Below are positions 10,921 through 22,524 of a stretch of 64,000 bases of DNA, in pieces (positions within the stretch are counted from its first letter, which is position 1; each line of letters opens with the position of its first letter). The position numbers were made by a program, and so were the translations under genes. The notes below the pieces were generated by a model. The model was given only the letters and a program-made list of their open reading frames with translations, did no database searches and was not told the DNA's origin. Source of the DNA: Schizosaccharomyces osmophilus (lineage: Eukaryota > Ascomycota > Schizosaccharomycetes > Schizosaccharomycetales > Schizosaccharomycetaceae); the NCBI RefSeq assembly GCF_027921745.1, contig NC_079238.1:186001-250000 (forward strand), given 5' to 3'.

Positions 10921-13900
10921 CTAAACATTATCATGGTTACCAAGAATTAATTCTCGTTTGACAGTTTCATACTGTTCCTCATCGGCAGATTCGCCATCAC
11001 CAAATACTGAACTTTTGTCATTGCTGCTAGCACTCTTTCCGCGAGACTTTTTACTCTTTTTAGAATGTGGGATATGTCGTTTGATTATCCCAGCCAATTT
11101 TTTGCTTCGCGAACCATGGTATTCCCAGAAACGGTTTTGCGATCCAGATGACCTCGTACTGTCAAGCTTCCGGCTAGCCGCTGAAGCAAGTGACCGATTT
11201 TCTTCCAAATTATCTAAAATTGTAGGTTCTTGAAGACTCGCTAACTGTGCATTCATTGCCAAGCTTTCCAAATTCACGGGATGGTGATGCTCAGCGGATA
11301 ATTGTTGGAGATTCAACAACTCTGCAGACATTTCTCGTTCATGCGCTTTGACGTTGTGACCGCCCTTCACTTTGTCAACGAGTAATTTACCAGAATGTGA
11401 AAGTACCGCACGAATTAGGTCATGCTTGATCCAAACAGCCAAATCAAGATATGAACAAACTTCATTTCGGTACTCTAATGTAGGAACTGATAAAACAAAG
11501 CCGTTAATGTTTTCCAAACCTAAAGAACTCATGCCGCGATAGCTCAATCGTAAAACGACGCTAGGTATTTTGAAGTAAGCTACCAACATATTATTTCCGG
11601 CACGATTCAACATTTCATGTAACTCACTTCTGCCATCCAAATCCAAGTATTTCTCTAATCCTAGCTCCTGCGAAGAATTATTCTTTTCAGCGTTGTCATT
11701 TTCAGATAAATGACCAGGCGTATGTTCTGCCACTTCTTTGTTTGTGGTTTCTGAATGTTCAGCACGATTCGAATACATACCAAATAAATTCCCTTTGTTC
11801 TCATTCCCAGGAAATGCAAAATCAAACAATTTACTTGCTAATTCATGCTCTATTTGCAAGCTTAACGGAAACAAGTTGATTTCAAAGTGCTGAACCACCT
11901 GAATACCTGCAACAGCCTCCATTAATTCCCAATGGACTCGAATGAATTTTTGTTGTAATAACTGTTCGTTGGTAAATTCGGTGTTGAAATATGGGCATAT
12001 AATGTTTTCAAATTGACAACCCGGAGCTAAATTTGAGCCTTTCATAGACTCAATTTCCAAGGTATTTAGATTAGAAGAGTCTGTATTTTCGATGCGTCTG
12101 AATGTGGCGTTCTGTAAACTAACGTCCAAAAACGGTCTTTTGTTATCTTCCAGTAAATGCCACACAACTTCTTTGGCCATTATAAACCAGCTGAGATTGG
12201 ATCTGGTTTTATTCTGGTTTACTCCCCGACTTTGGACGCTTGCGATAGATTCAATCAAATAGAATAACTCCTCCCCACAACGATGTAACTCGTTTTGCAA
12301 AAACAGTTGTTGAGCAATATGAGCATGAACATTGAATGTCACATCATATAATTGATGCTGTAATTTCACTTCTTCCAAGTGATGTACCCTGTTTTGCAAC
12401 ATAGCAACCATCTCGGGAGTACCGGTTAAATCACTGAAGTCAGCAGCTAACATTATTTCTTCTAAACGTTGACTCCTCTGCTTTTGGGATGGTTCTTGAT
12501 AAAGAAGCAGATTAGTTATTATTGTGAACAAGTCGTAATACTGCGACGAGTCTGTCGAAATTACCACTCGCGGAACATCAAAAGTCAAAGTATCTGTGTG
12601 AACATCTAAATCCTCGAAATATTTCCTTCTCGAACGGACAGTTTCCTTAAGTCTTAAATCGTTGTGCTTTGTATACACAGCAGAAAAAGATACCCGATGT
12701 AAAAACCTCGAAAATGCGGCTGGCGTCAGTACAAAGTCGAAAGTAGTTTCTAAAGGGACCCAAGGAGGCCAGACCGAATTATTTTCACAGCCGTATTTAT
12801 TTAAGACTAGCGTTGCTGAATCAGATACTCTAAAATCATTCGCATCAGCGGTAAAAAATTGGGACTCGTTAACATTACATAAAAATCTTCGTTCGACAAG
12901 ATAATTTATATCATTGACAGGAAAGGTAGGATCAACAATACTCAATATCTTAATTTGAAGACTTTGGATTGATATAATCACAGCCTTTTGGGGGTTCATA
13001 TTGCACTGTAATTGAATCTGCGGAGCAATAAATCTAAAGACATAACTTTGAATAATATCGTAATGCTTTTTAGAACCTCCTTGTATTTTGCTGTCGTATG
13101 GGTAACTTTTTCCAGCAAGGTTATCGGTTTTTACAACGAATTTCTTCTTTGCATCTTCCAGTAAGAATTTGAGGAGGTTCCTAGCGTTCTCTTTTTCTTC
13201 GTTATTGTCGGAGCAATTCCCCAGAAAATCTTCACCAGACAACTCCGGCGTTTTCTGAAGATCTTGCAGAAAACGTATTGCTTTTTGGGACATGTAATAA
13301 GCGAATCCCCTTACCCTTTCCATTTCATGAACATACGACAGAACGGCGTTTCTGACAAAATTATTCCACTTAATCTGTACATTATGGGCAACAAATCGAT
13401 TATTGAAAGCATGGACACTTTCAGATAAGGTTGCATATGACAAGTCAACTTGGCCGGATAGATTGTGAGAAGGGTTTGGAAAATTTTTAGTATTCTCTAG
13501 CAAAAAACCTAATAACCGATAGTGATCATTTAAGGTAAGTACTCTCTTCTTCAAGGATTGGAACTCCTCCTTCAAATTCGCAGAGGACTGTGTACGAATG
13601 AGTTCCTCTAAAGTCTGGAGTCTTTCATTCTCCGAGTTCATAAACTCATAAAGTTCCTCCCTCCGTTTTTTGAGAAGCTCATATTGAACGGTTCTAGGAT
13701 TTTTCCGACCAGGCATCATACAACGATGTGTTTTCTCATCTCCAAAACGACAAGTATCAGCAACTATTTTCTTTTCATCTTTTTCATTCTTCATGTGCGG
13801 TTTTGTATGACGATAATAAGTAAATCTTGGAGAAAAAGCGAGAGGATATATAGCACATTTTTCATTTCGTTGAGGTAGTAACCAATCAGCCTCATGAAAG

Positions 13901-16900
13901 TCATCTATATCAACCCAAGCAGACGGACCCTCGACTGTCCTGAAAGAAAATGACTCTTTATCTGGACCGTCAAGAGCATTCACAGGTATAGACTTGGAAG
14001 TTTCTAAGGCACCTTCATCGAAGGAGGCAGTAATAGCGCGTAAATCAATTGTTTTGAAGTCAATCTCTGCAAGATGAACACGCATAGAAGTAGTTTCTTG
14101 AGTTTTTTCAAATGTTTTATTTCTTATCTCATGCTTCTCTGAGCGCTGATGTAAATCAACTGAGAAATGCTCTACCTTTGCTTTTAGTCCTGTTGCACTC
14201 GCTGTCTTATCCTGCCAATTTTTGGTGGTTTTATAATTGTACATATGACTTATAAGTAGCGGCGACAATTCTAAAGAATACTTAAAAGTAGCCAAGTGTC
14301 TGCCAAACCTTTTGGAAGAACCACTATCAAAACTGGGGAAAAGGGGCTTTCTTCTCAAAGGATACGACATATTATTTGAAAACAAATGCCACCATAAGGA
14401 GAAATGTGAAAACACTAATGGCGTCAGATGTATTGTGTTATAAGTTCTAACATCTTCAAATGCCTTCTCAGGATCCAAATATCGTGGAGATTCCACAGCG
14501 AGGGAGCAATGTAAATAATGACTTCGAAATCTGCGGTAGGCATCATATGTGCCATACTTGCTATCATGACAATATTTTGGAATCATTGTCTTTATTTCCC
14601 AATGCGGTTTGAAGTTCCACAAACGACACTTCATTTTACCATCGCATACCTCACAGTCCGGTTCACAGTGCCTTTCAGGCACAAACCCTGCCCGCCAGCG
14701 CACTTTACCAACCAATTTGGCAATTATTTTACGGCATCGCATGTCTTTTAAAGCAATTTGGGGTTTATGGCTATGCTGAGATTGCCTCGGTGGTAATGGC
14801 TGCCCTTCAAGGATTCCATTTATTTGCCGAGGAAAGTCAGGTATTGTAAGATAAAACTCATCACTATCCACAACTATAAAATTTGCTGAATTCTCATCAC
14901 AAGCGATATCCCATTTCACGTTACCACTCCAACAGAACTGGAAACCGGCACCAGGACCAAGAATCATATAAGGATCTCTAGAACCTTTTATGGAAAGAAA
15001 TATGTCTCCATTCTCTTTCCATCGAAAACGCAATTGTGAGTGAGCCACCAATCTCAACTTGTCCCAAAAACCTAAACGATCCGATGGATCGATTGGTATT
15101 TTTGTGAACGAATCTATGATACGTGTGATGTCTGTCATAGCAGGCTGATAGGATGCTGCCCACAACACGAATACTGGAAGTGAGGTGTTAATATCAATTT
15201 GAGTATCAGAAAACGTTTTTATGGGTGAAACCGTACGTGTAACATTCACTGCATACGGTAATCCCGAATAAGACTCTTTTCCAGATATTACGGGTACTGT
15301 AACATCACGAATTGCCTCAAGCGAGGCCTGTTGCTCGGTGATAACAAAATTACTCCTAAAATGCCAAGAAGCCAAATTTTTATTTTGCTTCTGACCTAAT
15401 TTCGGAACATATACCATCGGCAACGGATAGTCCCTAATCCGAAATTTGGCTTTACTCATCTTCCAATCAATAAACATTGGAAAATAGATTGAGTAGCCAT
15501 AATCCAGAGGCTGGCCACTTCCAACATTATTCATAAATTTGGGAAGATCTTCCAGTGGAAACGTGGGCCTGTCCATATAAAAATCGAAACCATTTAAAGC
15601 AATGTCAGCAAGTGGTGGTCGTATCGGTACTGGGATCAGTTTTTCATCGAAGTGTATGCTTCTTTCGAGCGAGTCCTCTTCTGGCCAATCTATCATTCTA
15701 CGCACATGTAAACGGTTATATCTGAACTCTCTTATACGCCTAATATTCGAAATCCAAGACAAAGAATCATATTCTTTCAACATCTGACAGGCTTCTTCTT
15801 CGCTAACATTCGCCTTTTCCAAAAATGAAGTACTATCAGTATCTTCATTGCCTAGAATATCTTGGAAAGTTTTCCCCAAGTCATAAAGTCGTTTTTTCAT
15901 AACTTCTTCGTTAGGACCATCAGTAGTATTGTTGGAACCAAATAACCTGGTGGTATCGTCCGAAGATCCACTTGTACTATCAGAAGATTTGGCGCTACGA
16001 AGCAGCCGCAGTCTTTCTTCAAAAGCATTCCAACGGTCCACTCGCATCTTTTGCTCAGTCAAACCAATTCGGTAAATCATGGATAGCCGTGTTTCGAAAG
16101 GATCATCATCAAGTTCAAATTTAAAGTTGGTTGACTTAACATTTAAACGAGGAACTACACGAGGTTTTTTTTGTTGCTGAGCTAGTTCGTGTTGTTCGTC
16201 AATAGTAATAGGCTTATTTGAAACACGTAATGCTGCCTTTACTGTATTAATGGCGCTTTCAATCACAAGAAAAGGAACAAATTTATGGGGGATACGAAGA
16301 GATATATAATCACAAATAACCAAGTGTAATTTCCTGGGGTTTTCAAATTCTGTAATGCAATAACGAAAATCGCCAAGAGCAAACAATTTATCCCATAGTT
16401 CAGGAACATCGGGGTTACGAGTATGTATCTGCATAAATTTAGCAAACAATTCTGGTAAAATCATGTCATCACGTTTTAAGATAGTCAATCTACCAACGTC
16501 AAGTAAAAGATTTATGTTGTCATCCAAATCGAATTTAAGACGAGTGTTGGTTATTCTTAATTCGAAGGTAAAGCCGTTAATGTTTGACTTTTTGCGATCG
16601 ACAGGTCTTCTTTCTTCTGTATTTTCCGTATTATCATCACTGAATATAGAGCGAGTAGCTTGATATGCATATAGTAGACAGCAATTGTGTAACAACGACA
16701 AAAATCCGCGAAGGATTCCAATTTCCATAGTCAACCGGGAGGAGTTCGATTGATCATTGAACAACGTGGAGTACGTAAAGTTCGACTTCGGAACTTTAAG
16801 TAATATATGCTCGAATGTTGTTTTTTCGTCCTTATAAATCATTGACTTAACTTGAAACATTCCTATACCAATATTAAATTGGCGTGTGCCAAGAGGATTG

Positions 16901-18852
16901 CCTGGCTCAAAAGATCCATCAAACTGGTCGATATGACAATTTATACCACGAGGATCATCTGAAATTTCACGACGAATTGCTTTTACAATAAAAAAGACTG
17001 ACTTACCCCGTATTCTAAGGCTTTTTAACCAACCCGGAAACCTGAAAAGAAAAGGAACTGAATTATTAGACCCGTGAGTTGGCTCATCTACATCTTTTTG
17101 AGGCTCTAAAGACTGCGACCTCCAGAGAAATAGGAATTTTTTCAAAGACTTAACCACTTCCTCTTCCTCAATTCGTATTCTAAACTCGTTCAGGAATAAA
17201 TCCAGGTCACCAAAATTATTGTTATAAAAATAGTTAAAGGACAAGGTAATCATCTCAGAACTATTTATTAGCCATTTCCTGTTTTGCGGACTATGATAGA
17301 GAACATGGTTTGAAGCAAGCCGAAGTGAAGAATTTATTGCGAATACGTGCTCCAACGAAAATAAGTACTTAAACTCTAAAAACATTGAAGATAAATTCGC
17401 AACAATCATACCTGGGAAATTAGATCCTGATTCGGAAGATATCAGGAATCGTACCACGGGCTCATACAATGACATGGATACTTTTGTTTCAGGAAAATAT
17501 TGGTAAGGCATTTCTGAACGCTCTGCAGAGGTATCAGTTTTCTTTTTCTGAAACAAAGACATAATATCATGTAATAATTCTAGCCGAATATCAAGAGATG
17601 GAGAGGTAAGCGTACTGTTTATACGCAAACTACTTTTCTGTAACTTTTCCGGCGTATTCGGATCAATTGCAAACTGCCCCAATGAGGATGTCAAGCAAGT
17701 AATGGTAACTAAGGGAATATTCAGCAGATAATGAGGAGGATGACCTGGAGTATAATTTTCGATGCTAAAAGACAATATGGACGCTAATATCTGATGAACA
17801 ATTGTGTCCGCCGAAAAAAACATTCGGTGGGAGGGGCTTTTCACGTTTAGCAAATTGAGCGTAAAGCCCAGGTCACTACCATTAAAAACGTATGTAGCTC
17901 CAAGACCTGTCATGTTCCGTTTCCATAATTTAAAAGTACCAATTTGGATTTGAACTTCTGTTAGCTTCACTATGAACGCTTCGAAACTATCTTTGACTAA
18001 CATAGAAGAACCTTCTTTGGGTGCACTACTTAATGATTGGCCCTCTTTTAAGAAATTGAATAAGGGACTATCCAAATCAATGCAAAAAACTCCAATTTTC
18101 ACAGAGCAACGGAGTTTGTCAAGGCTGATGGTATTAACAGGATCGTTAGTCGAATATTGACTCGTAATGTTGATGTCTAAAAAATCAGTAATTTGAAGAT
18201 TCTTTTTTTCGAGGTCAATGTAAAGCAGATTCAAAATTCTCAGAGAAAAATTAAAACGAGAACCCTTCGCGTCTTTTTTCATATTATTTTCAATTCCCAT
18301 TGTATTCCTGCTAGGCAGTACTTCAGTAGATATATTTCCTACATCCAGAGTACCAACAAAAGGTATATTTACTTGTGACTCTTGCAAAGAAATATGTATC
18401 CATTTTATCCACCTAGCATTCAAGAGTCGAAGCCATTTTTGTTCTAGTTGTCCAAGAATAGAGGAAAGAACTTTAGTAGATTCAAAATCACCACCCGAGG
18501 CCACCGGAGAACTGGATTCATTAGCTATTTTACGATCATTGTTCCCGGGAACTAAAGTATAAGTTACGCCTTTAAGAACCAAACTTAAAAAATGTGGATT
18601 AGAAGAGGACGGACGATGAAATCGAATACCAATATAAGAAATAAATACACTTTGACCATCAGCAAAAGTATGTCTCAACCCGTATATGGAAAAGAATCCA
18701 AAGCTAGTAAAGGGCCATTTAAAATAATATGCCAGGACCCAGAAAAAGACATGAAATAAAAGAACTATTACTGTAAATAGCCATGAAGTTGAAGAACTTC
18801 TAGATGGCAAATACGTTCGTAAAAGATTGACAGTGTTTTGAAAGAAACTCAT
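10921..18852 (-). CDS. Giant Hobbit/Fmp27 (BLTP2) family bridge-like lipid-transfer protein
   Basis: A single uninterrupted 2643-residue ORF, unusual here because most long neighbours carry introns. The N-terminus has a membrane anchor at about residues 21-60 (TVIVLLFHVFFWVLAYYF). The middle holds the conserved block around the cysteine-rich stretch CEPDCEVCDGKMKCRLWNFKP and the WKMSKAKFRIRDYPLPMVYV segment typical of the FMP27/SABRE/KIP/Hobbit group. The C-terminus is basic (KRHIPHSKKSKKSRGK). Family members form long hydrophobic-groove rods at ER-plasma-membrane contacts and move phospholipids between membranes. S. cerevisiae relatives are Fmp27/Hob1 and Hob2. The first ATG was used. The family call is strong; activity is by homology. 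Confidence 0.9.
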   Translation of the reverse strand: MSFFQNTVNLLRTYLPSRSSSTSWLFTVIVLLFHVFFWVLAYYFKWPFTSFGFFSIYGLRHTFADGQSVFISYIGIRFHRPSSSNPHFLSLVLKGVTYTLVPGNNDRKIANESSSPVASGGDFESTKVLSSILGQLEQKWLRLLNARWIKWIHISLQESQVNIPFVGTLDVGNISTEVLPSRNTMGIENNMKKDAKGSRFNFSLRILNLLYIDLEKKNLQITDFLDINITSQYSTNDPVNTISLDKLRCSVKIGVFCIDLDSPLFNFLKEGQSLSSAPKEGSSMLVKDSFEAFIVKLTEVQIQIGTFKLWKRNMTGLGATYVFNGSDLGFTLNLLNVKSPSHRMFFSADTIVHQILASILSFSIENYTPGHPPHYLLNIPLVTITCLTSSLGQFAIDPNTPEKLQKSSLRINSTLTSPSLDIRLELLHDIMSLFQKKKTDTSAERSEMPYQYFPETKVSMSLYEPVVRFLISSESGSNFPGMIVANLSSMFLEFKYLFSLEHVFAINSSLRLASNHVLYHSPQNRKWLINSSEMITLSFNYFYNNNFGDLDLFLNEFRIRIEEEEVVKSLKKFLFLWRSQSLEPQKDVDEPTHGSNNSVPFLFRFPGWLKSLRIRGKSVFFIVKAIRREISDDPRGINCHIDQFDGSFEPGNPLGTRQFNIGIGMFQVKSMIYKDEKTTFEHILLKVPKSNFTYSTLFNDQSNSSRLTMEIGILRGFLSLLHNCCLLYAYQATRSIFSDDNTENTEERRPVDRKKSNINGFTFELRITNTRLKFDLDDNINLLLDVGRLTILKRDDMILPELFAKFMQIHTRNPDVPELWDKLFALGDFRYCITEFENPRKLHLVICDYISLRIPHKFVPFLVIESAINTVKAALRVSNKPITIDEQHELAQQQKKPRVVPRLNVKSTNFKFELDDDPFETRLSMIYRIGLTEQKMRVDRWNAFEERLRLLRSAKSSDSTSGSSDDTTRLFGSNNTTDGPNEEVMKKRLYDLGKTFQDILGNEDTDSTSFLEKANVSEEEACQMLKEYDSLSWISNIRRIREFRYNRLHVRRMIDWPEEDSLERSIHFDEKLIPVPIRPPLADIALNGFDFYMDRPTFPLEDLPKFMNNVGSGQPLDYGYSIYFPMFIDWKMSKAKFRIRDYPLPMVYVPKLGQKQNKNLASWHFRSNFVITEQQASLEAIRDVTVPVISGKESYSGLPYAVNVTRTVSPIKTFSDTQIDINTSLPVFVLWAASYQPAMTDITRIIDSFTKIPIDPSDRLGFWDKLRLVAHSQLRFRWKENGDIFLSIKGSRDPYMILGPGAGFQFCWSGNVKWDIACDENSANFIVVDSDEFYLTIPDFPRQINGILEGQPLPPRQSQHSHKPQIALKDMRCRKIIAKLVGKVRWRAGFVPERHCEPDCEVCDGKMKCRLWNFKPHWEIKTMIPKYCHDSKYGTYDAYRRFRSHYLHCSLAVESPRYLDPEKAFEDVRTYNTIHLTPLVFSHFSLWWHLFSNNMSYPLRRKPLFPSFDSGSSKRFGRHLATFKYSLELSPLLISHMYNYKTTKNWQDKTASATGLKAKVEHFSVDLHQRSEKHEIRNKTFEKTQETTSMRVHLAEIDFKTIDLRAITASFDEGALETSKSIPVNALDGPDKESFSFRTVEGPSAWVDIDDFHEADWLLPQRNEKCAIYPLAFSPRFTYYRHTKPHMKNEKDEKKIVADTCRFGDEKTHRCMMPGRKNPRTVQYELLKKRREELYEFMNSENERLQTLEELIRTQSSANLKEEFQSLKKRVLTLNDHYRLLGFLLENTKNFPNPSHNLSGQVDLSYATLSESVHAFNNRFVAHNVQIKWNNFVRNAVLSYVHEMERVRGFAYYMSQKAIRFLQDLQKTPELSGEDFLGNCSDNNEEKENARNLLKFLLEDAKKKFVVKTDNLAGKSYPYDSKIQGGSKKHYDIIQSYVFRFIAPQIQLQCNMNPQKAVIISIQSLQIKILSIVDPTFPVNDINYLVERRFLCNVNESQFFTADANDFRVSDSATLVLNKYGCENNSVWPPWVPLETTFDFVLTPAAFSRFLHRVSFSAVYTKHNDLRLKETVRSRRKYFEDLDVHTDTLTFDVPRVVISTDSSQYYDLFTIITNLLLYQEPSQKQRSQRLEEIMLAADFSDLTGTPEMVAMLQNRVHHLEEVKLQHQLYDVTFNVHAHIAQQLFLQNELHRCGEELFYLIESIASVQSRGVNQNKTRSNLSWFIMAKEVVWHLLEDNKRPFLDVSLQNATFRRIENTDSSNLNTLEIESMKGSNLAPGCQFENIICPYFNTEFTNEQLLQQKFIRVHWELMEAVAGIQVVQHFEINLFPLSLQIEHELASKLFDFAFPGNENKGNLFGMYSNRAEHSETTNKEVAEHTPGHLSENDNAEKNNSSQELGLEKYLDLDGRSELHEMLNRAGNNMLVAYFKIPSVVLRLSYRGMSSLGLENINGFVLSVPTLEYRNEVCSYLDLAVWIKHDLIRAVLSHSGKLLVDKVKGGHNVKAHEREMSAELLNLQQLSAEHHHPVNLESLAMNAQLASLQEPTILDNLEENRSLASAASRKLDSTRSSGSQNRFWEYHGSRSKKLAGIIKRHIPHSKKSKKSRGKSASSNDKSSVFGDGESADEEQYETVKRELILGNHDNV

Positions 18853-19359
18853 AAGTCATAAGAAATAAATAAATAAAACAGCCTTTTCAAAAAAAAAGGG
18901 AAGCGAAAAAGCGTAAAAAGAAGTATGCAACACAAACAAAATATTAATCAAAACAATACTCTTTTACGAGCAAGCTTGTCGTTAAAGAATTTATCCAAGA
19001 GCGGAAGAGAGGAAGTGTGTAGAACACAAACTAAGAAGAGTTAAGTTACAAAATAGTTACTTTTTAATTTTTGGGCCTTAATTTTGAAACTATAATCATG
19101 CACTTTAAAACGACTCAATCTTTACAGCCAGCATGGATTTAAATACCAGTTTTCGTTAGAGAACTTTTTTAAAAAAGAACTAAGGTAATAAATAACAAAA
19201 AGTAAATTTTTTTTTGGAAAAAAGAATCATTAAGGACTTGATTAACTTCGCATGTAGTTGGTAAGAGGAGAGCTGGCGTTGCAGTGAAAAACAGTCACAG
19301 TTTCCCAAAACCAACAACATTGCAGGTGGACGAAACTTTCTTTACCACACACCAAAGAA
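18853..19359. other. Divergent promoter region, Hobbit-like gene and rpl32
   Basis: AT-rich DNA containing the HomolD box for rpl32 near its right end. No other gene seen. Confidence 0.65.
19292..19299 (+). promoter_or_regulatory. HomolD box of the eL32 gene
   Basis: The sequence CAGTCACA lies 61 bases upstream of the eL32 ATG. HomolD replaces TATA in fission-yeast ribosomal-protein promoters and has this core and placement. A second copy stands before rpl5 in this window. Confidence 0.8.
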
Positions 19360-19743
19360 ATGGCAGCTGTCAAAGTTATTAAGAAGCACACCAAGCCTTT
19401 CAGACGCCACCAGTCTGACCGCTTCCACCGTGTCGGTGAGTCATGGAGAAAGCCCAGAGGTATTGACAACTGTGTCCGTCGCCGTTTCAAGGGTGTCATT
19501 CGCATGCCCAAGATTGGTTATGGTAACAACAAGAAGACCAGATACTGCATGCCTAACGGTTTGAAGGCTTTCGTCGTCCGCAACGTCGCTGACGTCGAGC
19601 TTTTGTTGATGCATAACAAGACATACGCTGCTGAGATTGCTTCTAATGTTTCTGCTCGTAAGCGCGTCGATATTGTTGAAAAGGCCCGTGCTCTTGGTGT
19701 TAAGGTCACTAATGCTGGTGCCAAGGTTCGCTCTCAGGAGTAA
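19360..19743 (+). CDS. rpl32: 60S ribosomal protein eL32
   Basis: A 127-residue single-exon ORF with the full eL32 pattern: [56 protein letters not shown] and a C-terminal [12 protein letters not shown]. The length is that expected for yeast eL32, a protein of the large cytoplasmic ribosomal subunit. Codon use is strongly biased (CGT/CGC, AAG, GGT, GCT), as in highly expressed yeast genes and unlike the neighbouring Hobbit-like gene. Expression is likely driven by the HomolD box upstream. S. pombe has two copies; position matches the one I recall as rpl3202. Confidence 0.97.
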   Translation: MAAVKVIKKHTKPFRRHQSDRFHRVGESWRKPRGIDNCVRRRFKGVIRMPKIGYGNNKKTRYCMPNGLKAFVVRNVADVELLLMHNKTYAAEIASNVSARKRVDIVEKARALGVKVTNAGAKVRSQE

Positions 19744-20407
19744 ATAGATTCGATCCTAGTGCAGTGAATGAAAAAAGTACTTGGTATTGGATTTTCATAT
19801 GCGTTATTTAGCAGTGTAAAGTTAAAAGCTGCTGTTGAGGAAAGCTGTAAAAATCACTCCTGTATGGCATGAATATGGTTTAAACTTGAAACTCGATAGG
19901 AGCTTTACTTTCAAGCATTGTGTTTTTGCTTTTCAATTTGTGTGAATTATCTCAAACATCTTTACAAAAATGCGTAGACTCATCACCTTTTTACCGACTT
20001 CATCATATTTATAATATATTAACTTATTAAATGACTTATGTGAACATCATACTCGTAAAAAATTTTATTTTTCTGGCATTTCCCATATTGAGGAAATCCA
20101 CTAATAATCAGTTCAACATCAATATTATGAAAGCTTTGATTTTAAATTCTGTGTTACAGAAGACTTTTCAAGGTCAAAATTGAATTGAACTTGTTAAACT
20201 AATCACCAAAAATTGCTAGTGGTTTACGTGTCGGTCGATACCGTCGTCCACTCCACACACAATACCAACCCTTAGCAAAGCTTCTTATATTAGTCGATTC
20301 CTATACTTTTTGTCCATATTAATACTTGCAGGATAACAAACGTTTCATCAGTTTGTTTAATACTGGAAACACCCTTGTTGATTCATTCGGGATCACTGTT
20401 TTTCTTG
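19744..20407. other. Intergenic, rpl32 3' end and NAD kinase promoter
   Basis: AT-rich, with a slightly GC-richer patch around 20220-20280. No ORF or recognisable RNA. Confidence 0.55.
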
Positions 20408-21859
20408 ATGGAGACTTACGATGACTCATGTTTGCCAACAAATCCCACTACAGAAAGTGACTATCACGGAGGCTTTCCATATTGTTCTGTACATGCGCAA
20501 ATCTTCGGCAGTGTGTCAGACTGTATGATAATGCGAAAGAAAGCACCTGCAAATGAACAAGAGGCTTTACGTGATGTGGTTTGGGAGACACGAACTATTA
20601 ATAAAAAGCTTCGTAAGTAATATACCTATGCTTTTGCTTTTGTTAACTGATATATAGATGTTACACCGATTCATGCAAACATTACGTCCGTGCTAATCGT
20701 TTCTAAGCCTGGAGATGAAGAAGTTGAGGAAAAAGTACGAGAACTAATAGACTGGCTGCTGTCTTTGGAAAACGTTGTTATATTTATTCAGAAAAGTATG
20801 GAATCTTTGTTTAAAAAGCACGAGAGAATTCAATACTGGACCACTTTATTATGTACCAAACAGTCACAGCTGTTTGATTTGGTTTTGGCAGTAAGTACAA
20901 CTTGCCTATGATAGATGCAGTGTTAACGATCATGTAGCTGGGAGGAGATGGGACGGTTCTGTACACAAGCCGTCTATTTCAAAGAACTGTTCCTCCAATT
21001 ATGCCTTTTGCCATGGGCACTTTGGGATTTTTAACGTATGTTAAACTTGTTTAGCCTTTTATTCAGAAGGAATCATACGCTAATAAACATGCTAGACATT
21101 TTGATATCAATAACTACAAAACCTCTATTTCAGATATTTGCAAGGAAATGTACATCCATCTGAGAACTCGCTTTGAATGTCGTGTCATGAAGAAACGGGA
21201 TAGGAGCAAGTTGGTTAGTATTGATTATCATTTGTCGCAGTCTTTGTGTGCAACAAACACAGATACACACGACTTTACGAAATCATTGGTAGTTTTAAAT
21301 GAAGTTGTTATTGATCGAGGCCCCAATACTTCAATGAGCGATTTAATGCTATACGTCGATTCCAAGTATTTGACGACTGTAAAAGCTGATGGACTCTGCG
21401 TGTCCACACCGACAGGATCGACTGCATATTCGGTAAGTGGTATCTATAGAAATTGATCATGCTAATAATGAATTAGCTGGCGGCTGGTGGTTCGCTTTGT
21501 CATCCTGATATCTCTGTCATGATTGTTAGCCCAATTTGCGCTCATTCATTGAGTTTACGACCTATCCATGTTCCTGATTCGATGGCTCTTCATGTCGTTG
21601 TTCCTCAAGATGCTTCTCAAAGTAGCTGGTATGTTTGCTCGAAGAAAAGAATACCAAACAAACAAATTAAATTCTTGAAAAATCTAACCAATTTACAAAC
21701 AGGATTTCTTTCGACGGTAGAAATCGGACTGAATTATTACCAGGAGATTATTTAACCGTTCGTATTTCACGATATCCTTTCCCCACTGTGCATTCTTCGG
21801 AAGATGATGCCGATTGGTTTGAAAGTATTAAACGAACTCTAATGTGGAATCAAAACTGA
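20408..21859 (+). CDS. NAD/NADH kinase, six exons
   Basis: Exons: 20408-20612, 20658-20890, 20938-21035, 21096-21432, 21477-21628 and 21703-21859; every junction keeps frame and gives 393 residues. The third exon opens with LGGDGT (Gly148-Thr152), the catalytic and nucleotide-binding signature of NAD kinases. [15 protein letters not shown] follows, and [30 protein letters not shown] (split across two exons) is the second family block. The enzyme phosphorylates NAD(H) to NADP(H) with ATP. No mitochondrial presequence is obvious, so it is probably cytosolic. All donors are GTAAGT or GTATGT. The order eL32-NAD kinase-uL18 agrees with the S. pombe arrangement I recall, where this protein has the same length. 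Confidence 0.93.
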
Positions 21860-21981
21860 TTCGAAGTAAACGAGTAAGATGATTTATATCTATACCTATA
21901 TATGATTTATATGTATTAACCGGTAATGAAATTTTGTACATCCTTTACACATGGCATTCCTCTCTTGTTCTTTCTTCAAAG

Positions 21982-22524
21982 TCATAGTTTTTTTGTAGTC
22001 TTTGTCTCAACTTCACGTATATCACTTTCGCTTGATTCTTCTGGCTTTTGCTCTAAATCAGCTTGAGCAGCTTTACTAAGTTTTTCTCCAAGGAAGTCTG
22101 TCAAGGTAGTCTCATTATCCAACGGACCTTGTATCTGCTGATGGTATATATTCAAAAGATGTTCTAATGAATTTCCTTCTACTTCATCATTGTCTTCCTC
22201 AGCGTTTGATGATGCTTCTTCCAGGTCATGTTGCTTTGCAGACTGCCCTTCCAAAACTCCTAGTGCTAAATCCTACAAATTTTAGCGAACTTCTTTTTTT
22301 TTTACAAACACAGCGTACCATTTCTATGTAGTTCTCGTCATTTGAAAGATCTTGAAGGTCATGTTTGCCGCCCGAATTATGCAACTCTTCATTTGCTTCT
22401 TTCAACTGAGGAAGAAACGATCTACATTGATCAAGAACTATGGATAAATGATGAGTTATTAAAGAAAATAAATTGACGACTTACCAGAAGATCGGGCAGA
22501 ATTTGATTGTTGATTTGGATCCAT
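21982..22524 (-). CDS. NOPCHAP1-like small acidic protein, three exons
   Basis: Exons on the minus strand: 22524-22485, 22437-22319 and 22272-21982, giving 149 residues. After splicing the protein has SSVLDQCRSFLPQLKEANEE at residues 12-31 and NYIEMDLALGVLE after it. This is the layout of the DUF4598/NOPCHAP1 family (an FLPQ-x3-AN helix, then IxMDxxLGV). The tail is acidic and Glu/Ser-rich. NOPCHAP1 links NOP58 to the R2TP chaperone during box C/D snoRNP assembly; that role is by family resemblance. Intron 2 has an uncommon GTACGC donor. It is convergent with the NAD kinase, their stop codons 122 bases apart. Confidence 0.68.
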
